The notes below the pieces were generated by a model that saw only the letters and a program-made list of their open reading frames with translations, was not told the origin of the DNA and ran no database searches. The position numbers and the translations under genes are program-made. 64,000 nucleotides of DNA. It comes from Hymenobacter jeollabukensis (lineage in GTDB: Bacteria > Bacteroidota > Bacteroidia > Cytophagales > Hymenobacteraceae). The stretch is taken from NCBI RefSeq assembly GCF_005771675.1, contig NZ_VAJM01000002.1, positions 434,001-498,000 on the forward strand. The letters are read 5' to 3'. Positions 54,150 through 62,368 of this stretch are shown piece by piece. Every line of letters begins with the position of its first letter. The first letter of the stretch is position 1.

Positions 54150-54980
54150 CTACCGTAGCGGAATCGTGTACTGCTGGTTGAAGCTGACCTCTTCTACCTG
54201 GTCATTGAAGTTCTTGCGCTGCAGCTGCTGCACCCGAATCAGCAGCTCATCACCGGGCCGGGCCTCAGCCCCGAGTGGCGCAAGGCTGATGGCGGGGCTG
54301 GTGGTGGCCTGGGCAGACGGCACGACCACCATTATCGATTGGCCCACCGGCTCGTTGGCCCGGCGCAGGCTGATTTCGGCCTGCGAAACCCGGTACCGGG
54401 CATCTCCGGGCAGAAACACGGCTAACATCTCGTTGGGCCGGGCTCTGAGTGAGACAGTTCGTTCGGTCAGCCGGAACTGCTCCAGCTGTTGATCCGCGTT
54501 GCTAAGCGTACACACTACAGTTGGTGGAGGCAGCAAAAAGACCCGAAACCGGTGCGTGAAAACCAGCTTCTGCCCCTGGTAAGCCCGGAGGATAACGGGG
54601 TCGGCGAAGGGCACGATGAGCATGGACTTGTCGCCGGTGGTGAACGTGACGGTAGCTCCCGACGCCACGAACCGCAACCGGGGCCGATTGCCGGGCAGTA
54701 ATTGCGGCGCGGTAAACGAGTGCAGACAATTCAGCAGCAGTTCACAGGAATCGGGTTGCAGCGCCCACTCCGGCACCCAGAGCCCGTTTAATACCTGCGG
54801 TGATGACGAATACCGCCTTGGTTTCGCGTAGTCCCAGACCTGTTGGGGAGGCCTTTCCTGCGGATTAGGAGCCACCTGCACCTTGGTTTGCGCCAGCACG
54901 GTCGGGGCCAGCAGCCCGCTGGTGCCCAGGCTGAGCAGCAGCCCGCAGACGGCTCTTCGTACAGGGTGCATTTCTGGCAT
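54150..54980 (-). CDS. Exported protein with possible GldM C-terminal-like domain
   Basis: 276 residues from 54980, or 273 from the ATG at 54971 (MHPVRRAVCGLLLSLG), which gives a better signal peptide. The mature part has beta-sandwich strands: ATVTFTTGDKSMLIVPFADPVILRAYQGQKLVFTHRFRVFLLPPPTVV, then SIMVVVPSAQ and a final PGDELLIRVQQLQRKNFNDQVEEVSFNQQYTIPLR. The F-R-V-x-x-x-P-x-P and G-D-x-x-x-I-x-x-I/V-x-x-x-x motifs recall GldM C-terminal domains of the T9SS motor, but no N-terminal helix is present. A TACCTTTA box (minus, 54985-54992) immediately precedes the start. Confidence 0.5.
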   Translation of the reverse strand: MPEMHPVRRAVCGLLLSLGTSGLLAPTVLAQTKVQVAPNPQERPPQQVWDYAKPRRYSSSPQVLNGLWVPEWALQPDSCELLLNCLHSFTAPQLLPGNRPRLRFVASGATVTFTTGDKSMLIVPFADPVILRAYQGQKLVFTHRFRVFLLPPPTVVCTLSNADQQLEQFRLTERTVSLRARPNEMLAVFLPGDARYRVSQAEISLRRANEPVGQSIMVVVPSAQATTSPAISLAPLGAEARPGDELLIRVQQLQRKNFNDQVEEVSFNQQYTIPLR

Positions 54981-55017
54981 AGCCTAAAGGTAAGCGCCGC
55001 CGGTAGTCGTGCCGCGC

Positions 55018-57489
55018 TTAGTTGAACGACAGCGGCACCAGCAGCTTCAAGCTCACGTTGCGGCCCTGGTTGAACACGCCCGTGCGGCCGGTCACGTTGT
55101 TCACGTCGGTGTACTTCAGGCGGCTCAGGTGGTTCTGGTAGGCCACGTCGAATACGTTATTGACCGACACCAGCACCGAGGCCACCGTGCGGCCCTTGCT
55201 GGTGACGAAGTCGGTGCCGGCGCCCAGATTGACGAGCGTGTAGGCGTCGGTGGGCGTTTCGGTGTCGAAGGCGCCGAAGACGCGGCGCTGGGCGAAGTTG
55301 TGCTCCAGCCCGGCGCGGGCGTACACGTTGGCCAGCGAGGAGAGGCCGGCCACCTTGCGGAAGTTCACCCGCAGCTCCGACTGCAGCCGGTCGGCGGGGG
55401 TGAAGGGCAGCCACTTTTCGCCCTCGCTCTGGCCCAGGCGGCGCGAGCGGACCATGGAAAACGAGTTTTCGAAGTGCAGCCAGTCCAGCGGGTGCGGGTG
55501 CAGGTCCACCGTCACTTCGCCGCCGTAGAGGTTGGCCGGGCTCTGCCCGTACACGAACACGCGGTACTCCTCGCCATCCTCGGGGTTGACGCGGGTGGAG
55601 TCGCCGCCGGCCGCGCCCGCGATGCGGCGCGGGAAGATGAAGTTCTGGATGCGGTTGTCGAAGCCGTCGACGCTGAAGGTGACGTGCTCGGTGTTCAAGC
55701 TCAGCCCCAGGTCCGACTGCAGGCTGGTTTCCGCCTTGAGGCCCGGGTTGCCGATTTCGTAGCGCGTGGTGCCCTCGTGCACGCCGTTTGAGCCCAGCTC
55801 GGCAATGTTCGGGGCCCGGAAGCCCCGCGACACGTTGGCCTTGAGCACCAGGTCATCGGTCAGGCTGAAGGCCCCGCCCAGGCTGCCGGACCAGTTGCGG
55901 TAAGTGTTCTGGAAGGCGGCGAACTTCTGCTCGGCATTGGGCGTGCCGCCCGGCACCGGCTCTTCCTGCTCGCTCAGCCACAGCGCGTCGGCCGTGATGC
56001 GGCGCTGGTCGAGGCGCAGGCCCCCGCTCACGTCGAGGCGGCCGAAGGTGCGCTTGGTCACGCCGAACACGCCGCCGTCGAACAGCTGGTAGGCCGGAAT
56101 CAGGAATTCCGCGCCCAGGTTCTGGTTTTCCTGGCGCATGCCGCTCACCCCCACGGTAGTGTTCCAGCCGCTCAGCTCAGGCAGAAAGTAGCGCGCGGCG
56201 TAGTCCAGGGTGCGTAGCTGGAAGTACAGGCTGGGCTCGTCAGCGGCCAGCACGTCGCCAAATTCGCGGCGCAGGTTCTGCTGCCAGCCCACGTTCAGGG
56301 TCAGGCGCGACTGGCCGAGGATGAAGTTGTTGTCGGTGCCGATGCGCAGGTGGTTGATCTGCTGCCGGGGCACGTCGAGGCCGTAGCCGCGGAACGCGTT
56401 GCGGTCAACCAAGCGGCTACTCACCGCGTCGTTGCCCACGGCGTATTCCTGCACGAAGCGGCCCGTGGCCGAGTCGCGGGCGCCTTCGATCAGGCCCAGC
56501 TGCTGGTTGAAGGTGCTGACCGTCAGGTGCGAGTAGCCCCAGCTTTTGTTGAGGCCCACGTAGCCGCTGCCGTTCAGCTCCCGAAAGCCGGAGTTGTACA
56601 CCCGCCCGTCGTAGCGGTTGCGGTAGTCGCCGGCCACCTTGCCCGAGCCGCGCACCAGCCAGTTGAAGCCATTGCGGTTGCCGGCGTTCATCAGCGAATA
56701 GCCCTGCAGTCGGTTGTTGGTCTGGTAGTTGGCCGTGACGGAGCCCACCACGCGGCCGTTGTCCACCGGGTCGGGCGCCACGAAGTTGACGACGCCGGCC
56801 ATACCATCGGAGCCATACAACAAAGAGCCGGGGCCCTTGATGATTTCGGCCCGGTCGATGCTGTACTCGTCGATTTCGATGCCGTGCTCGTCGCCCCACT
56901 GCTGGCCTTCCTGCTTGGCGCCGTTGTTCAGGGTGATGACGCGGTTGGAACTCAGCCCCCGGATGACCGGCTTGCTGATGGCCGCGCCGGTGGTAATCTG
57001 GTTGACCCCCGGCGTGTGGGCAATGGCATCGATGACGTTGGAGCTGGCGTGCTGGTTCAGCTCGTCCTTATCGATGACGGTGGTGGGCACCGGGGAGCGG
57101 CGCAGCTCGGTGGAAGCCGACACGCCCGTGACGACCACCTGGCCCAGCTCGGTTACGGCCGGTGCGAGGGCAACATCCAGCGGCTGCCCGCTGCCGGTGT
57201 CCACGGTGCGCACCAGCGTGCCGTAGCCCAGGCTGCGGATCTGCACCAGAAAGCGGCCGCGCGGCAGATTCTGGAAGCTGAAGCGGCCGTCGGCGTCGGT
57301 GGCGGTGCCCTGTTTGAGGTCGGGGAAGAGCAGCGTCACGCCGGGCACCGGCTGCTGGGTCGTCTGGTCGACGACGCGGCCGGTGAGGGTGACGGCCGCG
57401 GCGGCGCGCGGCGTGGTAGCCGGGGCCGATTGGGCCCAGGTGAGAGAAGGCACTAGCAGGCAGGCCGAAAGCAGCAGCAAACGGGACAT
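55018..57489 (-). CDS. TonB-dependent receptor (probable metal/siderophore type)
   Basis: From the ATG at 57489 the product has 823 residues. Signal peptide (MSRLLLLSACLLVPSLTWAQ), a carboxypeptidase-regulatory-like domain (about 33-115, LTGRVVDQTTQQPVPGVTLLFPDLKQGTATDADGRFSFQNL), the plug (about 125-240, VVVTGVSASTELRRSPVPTTVI, IEIDEYSIDRAEIIKGPGSLLYGSDGMAGVVNF), and a 22-stranded barrel ending GRNVSLKLLVPLSFN. It transports a bound substrate with TonB energy. The plug segment W-G-D-E-H-G-I-E-I-D and the adjacent His-rich gene suggest a metal such as Zn or Cu. The 351-bp leader region contains a strong hairpin (57540-57585). Confidence 0.9.
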   Translation of the reverse strand: MSRLLLLSACLLVPSLTWAQSAPATTPRAAAAVTLTGRVVDQTTQQPVPGVTLLFPDLKQGTATDADGRFSFQNLPRGRFLVQIRSLGYGTLVRTVDTGSGQPLDVALAPAVTELGQVVVTGVSASTELRRSPVPTTVIDKDELNQHASSNVIDAIAHTPGVNQITTGAAISKPVIRGLSSNRVITLNNGAKQEGQQWGDEHGIEIDEYSIDRAEIIKGPGSLLYGSDGMAGVVNFVAPDPVDNGRVVGSVTANYQTNNRLQGYSLMNAGNRNGFNWLVRGSGKVAGDYRNRYDGRVYNSGFRELNGSGYVGLNKSWGYSHLTVSTFNQQLGLIEGARDSATGRFVQEYAVGNDAVSSRLVDRNAFRGYGLDVPRQQINHLRIGTDNNFILGQSRLTLNVGWQQNLRREFGDVLAADEPSLYFQLRTLDYAARYFLPELSGWNTTVGVSGMRQENQNLGAEFLIPAYQLFDGGVFGVTKRTFGRLDVSGGLRLDQRRITADALWLSEQEEPVPGGTPNAEQKFAAFQNTYRNWSGSLGGAFSLTDDLVLKANVSRGFRAPNIAELGSNGVHEGTTRYEIGNPGLKAETSLQSDLGLSLNTEHVTFSVDGFDNRIQNFIFPRRIAGAAGGDSTRVNPEDGEEYRVFVYGQSPANLYGGEVTVDLHPHPLDWLHFENSFSMVRSRRLGQSEGEKWLPFTPADRLQSELRVNFRKVAGLSSLANVYARAGLEHNFAQRRVFGAFDTETPTDAYTLVNLGAGTDFVTSKGRTVASVLVSVNNVFDVAYQNHLSRLKYTDVNNVTGRTGVFNQGRNVSLKLLVPLSFN

Positions 57490-57539
57490 ATCAGTCGGAA
57501 ATTCGAAAAGAAGGGGAGAGGGCACACCCGGCCGGCGAA

Positions 57540-57585
57540 GCCGCGGGAAGGAAAGCGCCAGACAGCGCCCAGCGCCTTCCGCGGC
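57540..57585 (-). promoter_or_regulatory. Structured leader hairpin of the TonB receptor gene
   Basis: On the minus strand GCCGCGGAAGG pairs with CCTTCCCGCGGC (one bulged base), with an inner CGC/GCG stem. It lies about 50-95 nt upstream of the receptor start. No known riboswitch consensus was recognised. The rest of the gap holds a GGGGCC-gcaa-GGCCCC hairpin (57745-57760), perhaps a terminator of the His-rich gene. Confidence 0.4.
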
Positions 57586-57840
57586 AACTCCATAACCAAA
57601 CCACATGGAGCAGGACGGGCGCTGGTCGGCAGCGGGGTGCAACCAGAAAAAAAACGGGGGCGCGCTGTGGCCGTTCAGGCCAGGCAAACGCAGGTGGAAA
57701 TGGCGCGGTCGGCAGCCGTTCAATTGGCTGAAAACCGACACAACGGGGCCGCAAGGCCCCAAACGGCCGACCACGCGGCCACGGCCGAAGACCCGCTAAC
57801 GGGCCTCAGCCGGCGCTAATCACGGAGAATAGCAACACAA

Positions 57841-58182
57841 TCAGGCCCGGGCCGGCGGGCCGCGCAGCCAGGCCGGGGCGGGCGCCGTAGCCGCCCACAC
57901 CGATTGCCGGGCCTCGCCTTCGGGCCGGGCGTAGGTGTAAAACGCGGTGGGCCCCACCAGCTCCGCCGCAGGCTGAAACGGCACGTCGTACAGATGGTCG
58001 ACGGGGCAGTGCTGGTGCTTGGTGCTGAGCACGGCCTTGTCGCCGTGGTGGGCGGGCAGCCGGGCTTCCTCCTTCTCGGTGTGCGCGTGGCGGTGCAGCG
58101 CCAGAATAGCCGACTCCGGCAGCAGCACCCGCACGAAGCAGAGCAGCAGCAAAGTGGCTAGTTGGGTGCGAAAGTCGCGCAT
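57841..58182 (-). CDS. Small His-rich exported or membrane protein upstream of the TonB receptor
   Basis: From the ATG at 58182 the product is 113 residues: a hydrophobic N-terminal segment (MRDFRTQLATLLLLCFVRVLLPESAIL) followed by a His-rich stretch (LHRHAHTEKEEARLPAHHGDKAVLSTKHQHCPVDHLYDVPF) with a C-P-V-D-H motif, then an Ala/Pro-rich end. His clusters and a lone Cys suggest metal binding in the periplasm. Small proteins like this often precede metal-type TonB receptors in Bacteroidota, which fits the gene order here. No named family recognised. Confidence 0.6.
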   Translation of the reverse strand: MRDFRTQLATLLLLCFVRVLLPESAILALHRHAHTEKEEARLPAHHGDKAVLSTKHQHCPVDHLYDVPFQPAAELVGPTAFYTYARPEGEARQSVWAATAPAPAWLRGPPARA

Positions 58183-58354
58183 GAGCAGGGCTGAAGTCGG
58201 GGCTAAGTACGGACGCGGGCGCCAAGCGGCCAAACCGGAGGGCAAAAACACCGGACGGCCCGCAACGTTGCACCTGCGGCAGCGACAACGAAATGCCCTG
58301 GTTTTTACGTAACTTATTCAACGCATCGTACCACCTTTTCACCCCATCCCACCC

Positions 58355-58462
58355 ATGAAACGAATCCTACTCCGCACCCTGCAGCAGCTCGCCCAGCAGA
58401 TCCGGCCCAAGAAGACCGCCCCGGCCAGCACCGACAAGCCGGCCGAAGCCCTGTTCGTCTGA
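58355..58462 (+). CDS. Possible 35-residue basic small protein
   Basis: The frame MKRILLRTLQQLAQQIRPKK then TAPASTDKPAEALFV ends at TGA 58460-58462. The N-terminal 20 residues would form a basic amphipathic helix. It stands alone in a 412-bp gap between the divergent His-rich gene (start 58182) and the STAS-like gene. There is no exact promoter box; coding status is inferred from codon style and isolation. Confidence 0.35.
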   Translation: MKRILLRTLQQLAQQIRPKKTAPASTDKPAEALFV

Positions 58463-58594
58463 AACAGCCCGCGCGTCCGTTCGCATAGCTTGGCGCTACG
58501 TTCAGCGAGGAAACCAGTCCGTCAACCGAGTCTCCCAGATCGGGATTTGGCACGAATCTTACTTCGGGTCATCTAACCGACTGACTTCGTGCTG

Positions 58595-59035
58595 ATGACC
58601 TCGCTCCACTTCGATTCGCTCGTCCTGTTTCACGACCCCGCGCTGCGCCTGCTCTACCACCGCTGGCGCGGTCAGCACAACATGCACCGCTTTCGGCCCG
58701 CCGTGGAGTTCGTGCAGCACCTGCTGCACCAGCACGCCATCGAGTCGTGGGTGATTGACCTGAACGGCCTGCCCAATCTCGGCCTCGAAGACCAGATCTG
58801 GCTTAGCGACGAAGTGCTGCCCACGCTGGCGCCGCTCACCCACCTGCGGCAGCTGGCGCTGGTGCTCAGCCCCAACGTGTACAACCAGCTGGCGGCCGAA
58901 ACGCTACTGCACCAGGGCCAGCACCATCTGCGCTTCGACATCCAGTTCTTCTCCGATTCCGTGGCGGCCCTGGACTGGCTCATCAACCCCACCGGCTTAC
59001 CGGCCATGCCCGTCACCTCGCGCATGGTCGCTTGA
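58595..59035 (+). CDS. SpoIIAA/STAS-like protein (paralog of 31348-31809)
   Basis: From the ATG at 58595 the product is 146 residues. It aligns over its length with the protein at 31348-31809: LVLFHDPALRLLYHRWRGQHNMHRFRPAVEFVQHLL, AIESWVIDLNGLPNLGLEDQIWLSDEVLPTLAPL, LRQLALVLSPNVYNQLAAETLL, FDIQFFSDSVAALDWL. Alternating strands and helices fit a SpoIIAA/STAS-like fold; the family call is tentative. Cytoplasmic. It lies 200 bp upstream of htpG on the same strand with a hairpin between them. Confidence 0.55.
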   Translation: MTSLHFDSLVLFHDPALRLLYHRWRGQHNMHRFRPAVEFVQHLLHQHAIESWVIDLNGLPNLGLEDQIWLSDEVLPTLAPLTHLRQLALVLSPNVYNQLAAETLLHQGQHHLRFDIQFFSDSVAALDWLINPTGLPAMPVTSRMVA

Positions 59036-59159
59036 AGGTTATAGCGGCGCGGGCGGCAGTTTTGGCGGCCGCAGGCGTCCCGTTACGACCGGAAGTCTGC
59101 CAGCGTGGCAGTTCCGGGGGCGGTGCAGGTTGAGTGGAATACGATTTGACACCGGCCCG

Positions 59160-59194
59160 ACGGCCCGGCTGCTCCCCGCGGGCGGCCGGGCCGT
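59160..59194 (+). terminator. Hairpin between STAS-like gene and htpG
   Basis: 10-bp perfect stem (59160-59169 with 59185-59194), loop 15 nt, followed by ttcgtttt. It lies 44 bp before htpG, so it terminates the upstream message or attenuates htpG. Confidence 0.6.
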
Positions 59195-59238
59195 TTCGTT
59201 TTCCCTGACCTTTCTCCCTAACTCAATTTCTACCCGCC

Positions 59239-61071
59239 ATGCAGGAAACCGGCAGCATCTCGATTCACACCGAGAATATCTTCCCCATCATCAAGAAATT
59301 CCTGTACTCCGACCACGAAATCTTCCTCCGGGAGCTGGTCAGCAACGCCGTCGACGCCACGCAGAAGCTCAAGAGCCTGGCGCAGCTGGGCGAGTACCAG
59401 GGCGAAGCCGGGGAGCTAAAAGTGACGGTGAGCGTGGACAAGGAAGCCCGCACCATCACCATCTCGGACCGCGGCATCGGCATGACGGCCGAGGAAATCA
59501 AGAAATACATCAACCAGATTGCCTTTTCCGGCGCCACCGAGTTCGTAGAGAAATACAAGGACAAGGACGCCAACGCTAAAGACCAGATTATCGGGCAGTT
59601 CGGCCTGGGCTTCTACTCGGCCTTCATGGTGGCCAAGGAGGTTGAAATTTTCTCCAAAAGCTACAAGGAAGGCACCGAGGGCGCCCATTGGACCTGCGAC
59701 GGCAGCACCGCCTACACCATCGAAACCACCGACAAGCAGGAGCGCGGCACCGACGTGGTGCTGCACGTTGCCGAGGATTCGGACGAGTTCCTGGAAACGG
59801 CCCGGCTGCGCGGCATTCTGGACAAGTACTGCAAGTTCCTGCCGATTCCCACCGAGTTCGAAGGCGAGGTTATCAACCAGACCCAGCCCTTGTGGACCAA
59901 GCAGCCCGCCGACCTCACCGACGAGGATTACGTGCAGTTCTACCAGACGCTGTACCCCTTCTCCGAGCCGCCGCTGTTCTGGATTCACCTCAATGTGGAT
60001 TACCCCTTCAACCTGACGGGCATCCTGTACTTCCCGAAGGTGAAGGACGAGCTGCAGCTGCAGCGCAACAAGATTCAACTCTACTCCCGCCAGGTGTTCA
60101 TCACCGACGAGGTGAAGGACGTGGTGCCCGAGTTCCTGATGCTGCTCCACGGCGTGCTCGACTCGCCCGATATTCCGCTGAACGTATCGCGTAGCTTCCT
60201 GCAGGCCGACGGTAACGTGCGGAAAATCAATCAGTACGTCACCAAGAAGGTGGCCGACAAGCTGGCCGAAATCTTCCGCAAGGACCGCGCGGGCTTCGAG
60301 GAAAAATGGTCGGACATCGGCCTGTTCATCAAGTATGGTATGCTGTCGGACGAGAAGTTCTACGACCGCGCCAAGGACTTCGCCCTGCTGCAGAGCGTCG
60401 ACGGCAAGTTTGCCACCATCAATGAGTACCGGGAGCAGGTGCAGGCCAACCAGCAGGACAAGAATGGCCAGACCGTGCTGCTCTACACCACCGACCCCGA
60501 AGCCCAGCACGCCTACGTGGTAGCGGCCCAGGAGCGCGGCTACGACGTGCTCAAGCTCGACGGCCCGCTCGATTCGCACTTTATCGGGCAGCTGGAGCAG
60601 AAGCTGGAGAAAACCACCTTCAAGCGCGTCGACGCGGAGACGGTGGGCAAGCTCATTGAGAAGGACGAGACGACCGAGAGCGTGCTGTCGGACGAGGAGA
60701 AAACCAAGCTGCAGGAGCTATTTGCGCAGGCCATCAGCAACCCCGCCATGCAGGTGCAGGTGGAAGCCCTGTCGCCGCAGGATGCGCCGGTTATCATCAC
60801 CCTTCCCGAGTTCATGCGCCGCATGAAGGACATGCAGCGCGTGGGTGGCGGCGGTGGCATGGCCATGTTCGGCTCCTTCCCCGACAGCTACACCGTGAGC
60901 ATCAACGCCAACAGCGCCGTGGCCCAGCGCGTGCTCAAGCTCGAAGGCGAAGCCGCCACCAAGCTGGCCAAGCAGGCTTTCGACCTGGCCCTGCTGGCGC
61001 AAGGCATGCTGAAAGGTGAGGCCCTGACCCAGTTCGTGAAGCGCAGCGCCGAACTGCTGGCGGCCGAATAG
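59239..61071 (+). CDS. htpG: Chaperone HtpG (bacterial Hsp90)
   Basis: A 610-residue Hsp90. The GHKL ATPase domain has FLYSDHEIFLRELVSNAVDA (Mg/ATP Asn), ISDRGIGM (adenine-binding Asp) and GQFGLGFYSAFMVA; the middle domain has LYFPKVKDELQLQRNKIQLYSRQVFITDEVKDVVPEFL and IPLNVSRSFLQADGNVRKI; the C-terminal dimerisation domain ends AQGMLKGEALTQFVKRSAELLAAE. An inserted Gly/Met loop (RVGGGGGMAMFGSFPD, about 535-550) is present. It folds client proteins under stress as an ATP-driven dimer. Length matches Bacteroidota HtpG. No heat-shock operator is obvious upstream. Confidence 0.97.
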   Translation: MQETGSISIHTENIFPIIKKFLYSDHEIFLRELVSNAVDATQKLKSLAQLGEYQGEAGELKVTVSVDKEARTITISDRGIGMTAEEIKKYINQIAFSGATEFVEKYKDKDANAKDQIIGQFGLGFYSAFMVAKEVEIFSKSYKEGTEGAHWTCDGSTAYTIETTDKQERGTDVVLHVAEDSDEFLETARLRGILDKYCKFLPIPTEFEGEVINQTQPLWTKQPADLTDEDYVQFYQTLYPFSEPPLFWIHLNVDYPFNLTGILYFPKVKDELQLQRNKIQLYSRQVFITDEVKDVVPEFLMLLHGVLDSPDIPLNVSRSFLQADGNVRKINQYVTKKVADKLAEIFRKDRAGFEEKWSDIGLFIKYGMLSDEKFYDRAKDFALLQSVDGKFATINEYREQVQANQQDKNGQTVLLYTTDPEAQHAYVVAAQERGYDVLKLDGPLDSHFIGQLEQKLEKTTFKRVDAETVGKLIEKDETTESVLSDEEKTKLQELFAQAISNPAMQVQVEALSPQDAPVIITLPEFMRRMKDMQRVGGGGGMAMFGSFPDSYTVSINANSAVAQRVLKLEGEAATKLAKQAFDLALLAQGMLKGEALTQFVKRSAELLAAE

Positions 61072-61073
61072 AC

Positions 61074-61236
61074 GGTGAAATAGTGAGGTGGTGAACTGGT
61101 GAGTTTGTCGTTCCGGCGGCACCTTTCGGCACCATCAGGTCAGGCGGCCCTGGCAGCTTCGGTTGTCAGGGCCGTTTGCGCATTTGGGGGCCGTTAGCAC
61201 ATCAAACTCACCAGTTCACTATTTCACCACCTCACC
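61074..61236. repeat. Snap-back repeat, ggtgag/ctcacc word, enclosing a terminator
   Basis: Left arm 61074-61106, right arm 61204-61236 (words match, with gaactggtgagttt perfectly inverted). Interior carries the hairpin 61145-61174. It separates htpG from the next plus-strand gene. Confidence 0.8.
61145..61177 (+). terminator. htpG terminator inside the snap-back repeat
   Basis: CGGCCCTG (61145-61152) pairs with CAGGGCCG (61167-61174), followed by TTT. Confidence 0.65.
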
Positions 61237-61299
61237 GCAGGGCACTATCCGGTCCTATATTTACGTTTCGCTCTCCAGAACCCCTGCCTGCCCTTGCCG

Positions 61300-62271
61300 A
61301 TGCGTTTGTTCCGTCTGTCGCCCACGCTGTTGCTGCTGCCCTTCCTGCTGCTCAGCGCCTGCGCCAAAAAAACGGTTTCCTTCAACAGCAAGCCCGAAGC
61401 TCCGGCCACGGCCAGCCTCGCCGCTGGCCGTGATACCCTCGCTACCGCCCGCGACACCACCAATGCGCCCTCGCTGAGCACTGCCAAAAAGCTCAGCAAG
61501 GAAGAGCAGCGCAAGGCCCTGGAAAAGGAAAAGGCCGAGCAGCGCAAGTCGCTGACCAAGAAGAAAAAGAAAATCTTCATGGGGGAGCGGATCAAGAAGG
61601 GTTACACCAAATCGGGGCCAAAGGGGCGCAACCAGGTCATTGAAATCTTCTATTACCTGAAGACGCCCAAGCAGCCCAACCAGTACGCGCCGACCAAGTG
61701 GCTGTTCAACCCCGTCAAGAAGCGCCTGGAGAAAACCGCGACCCTGGCCGAAATCGACCTGTCGAAGTACAAAATCCTGCATGGGCCCTACAAGAAGATG
61801 CAGGGCGGCAAGGTCATCGAAACGGGTTTCTACTACATCGGCACGCGCCACCTGCGCTGGGAGCGGTTCAACAAGGATAACATCCTCATCAGCAAGATCC
61901 ACTACGAGCAGGGCTTCCCGCGCGACGCCAACATCAGCTACTACGACGGCGGCAACACCATGGTCAAAGAGGTGGTGCCCTACATCGACGGCAAGCTGGA
62001 AGGCGAGTACATGAGCTTCAAGAACGACGGCCAGCCCGACTGGCACGGGCAGTTCGAAAACGGCAAAAAAGTGGGCCTGTGGACCAAATACTGGGGCTTC
62101 CGCAGCCGCCGCCACTACGAGTACGAGTACGGCGAATCGGGCTACGAGCCCGAAACCGAGCCGGTGCTGCTGAAGGAGTACAACCGCAACGGCGTACTCA
62201 TCTACGAGAAGGACAAGCTCGACAAGCGCGAAGCCGACGCCAAGAACCCCAGTCAGCCCCGCCGGAACTGA
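61300..62271 (+). CDS. Lipoprotein with YwqK/MORN-like repeats
   Basis: From the ATG at 61300 the product has 323 residues: MRLFRLSPTLLLLPFLLLSAC (lipid Cys21), a Lys/Glu-rich helical linker (about 60-95, LSKEEQRKALEKEKAEQRK), then MORN/YwqK-type repeats with the pattern G-x-x-x-x-x-x-Y-Y-x-G (VIETGFYYIGTRHLRWERFNKDN, ISYYDGGNTMVKEVVPYIDGKLEGEYMSFKNDGQPDWHGQFENGKKVGLWTKYW). Database names often call such proteins antitoxins, but nothing here supports a toxin-antitoxin role. Probably an outer-membrane lipoprotein. TATATTTA at 61256-61263 is a plausible promoter box. Confidence 0.75.
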   Translation: MRLFRLSPTLLLLPFLLLSACAKKTVSFNSKPEAPATASLAAGRDTLATARDTTNAPSLSTAKKLSKEEQRKALEKEKAEQRKSLTKKKKKIFMGERIKKGYTKSGPKGRNQVIEIFYYLKTPKQPNQYAPTKWLFNPVKKRLEKTATLAEIDLSKYKILHGPYKKMQGGKVIETGFYYIGTRHLRWERFNKDNILISKIHYEQGFPRDANISYYDGGNTMVKEVVPYIDGKLEGEYMSFKNDGQPDWHGQFENGKKVGLWTKYWGFRSRRHYEYEYGESGYEPETEPVLLKEYNRNGVLIYEKDKLDKREADAKNPSQPRRN

Positions 62272-62276
62272 ATTTT

Positions 62277-62365
62277 AATGTGCTGATGTGGTTGAATGTG
62301 CTGATGTGCTAATGGACCCGATGAACGACCATTAGCACATCAGCACATTCCTACATCAGCACATT
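62277..62365. repeat. Snap-back repeat, gtgctgatgt word, near-perfect
   Basis: Arms 62277-62315 and 62329-62365 pair over about 37 bp with one small internal loop; the terminal loop is 13 nt. It lies between the convergent YwqK-like and yraN genes, so it probably terminates both. Confidence 0.88.
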
Positions 62366-62368
62366 CAT

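Noticed and set aside
57490-57840. Cobalamin or other known riboswitch before the TonB receptor
   Set aside because: No B12-box or other riboswitch consensus was found; only a simple hairpin is supported.
61300-62271. Toxin-antitoxin antitoxin (YwqK label)
   Set aside because: It is a lipoprotein with MORN-like repeats and has no toxin neighbour; the label is a database habit.
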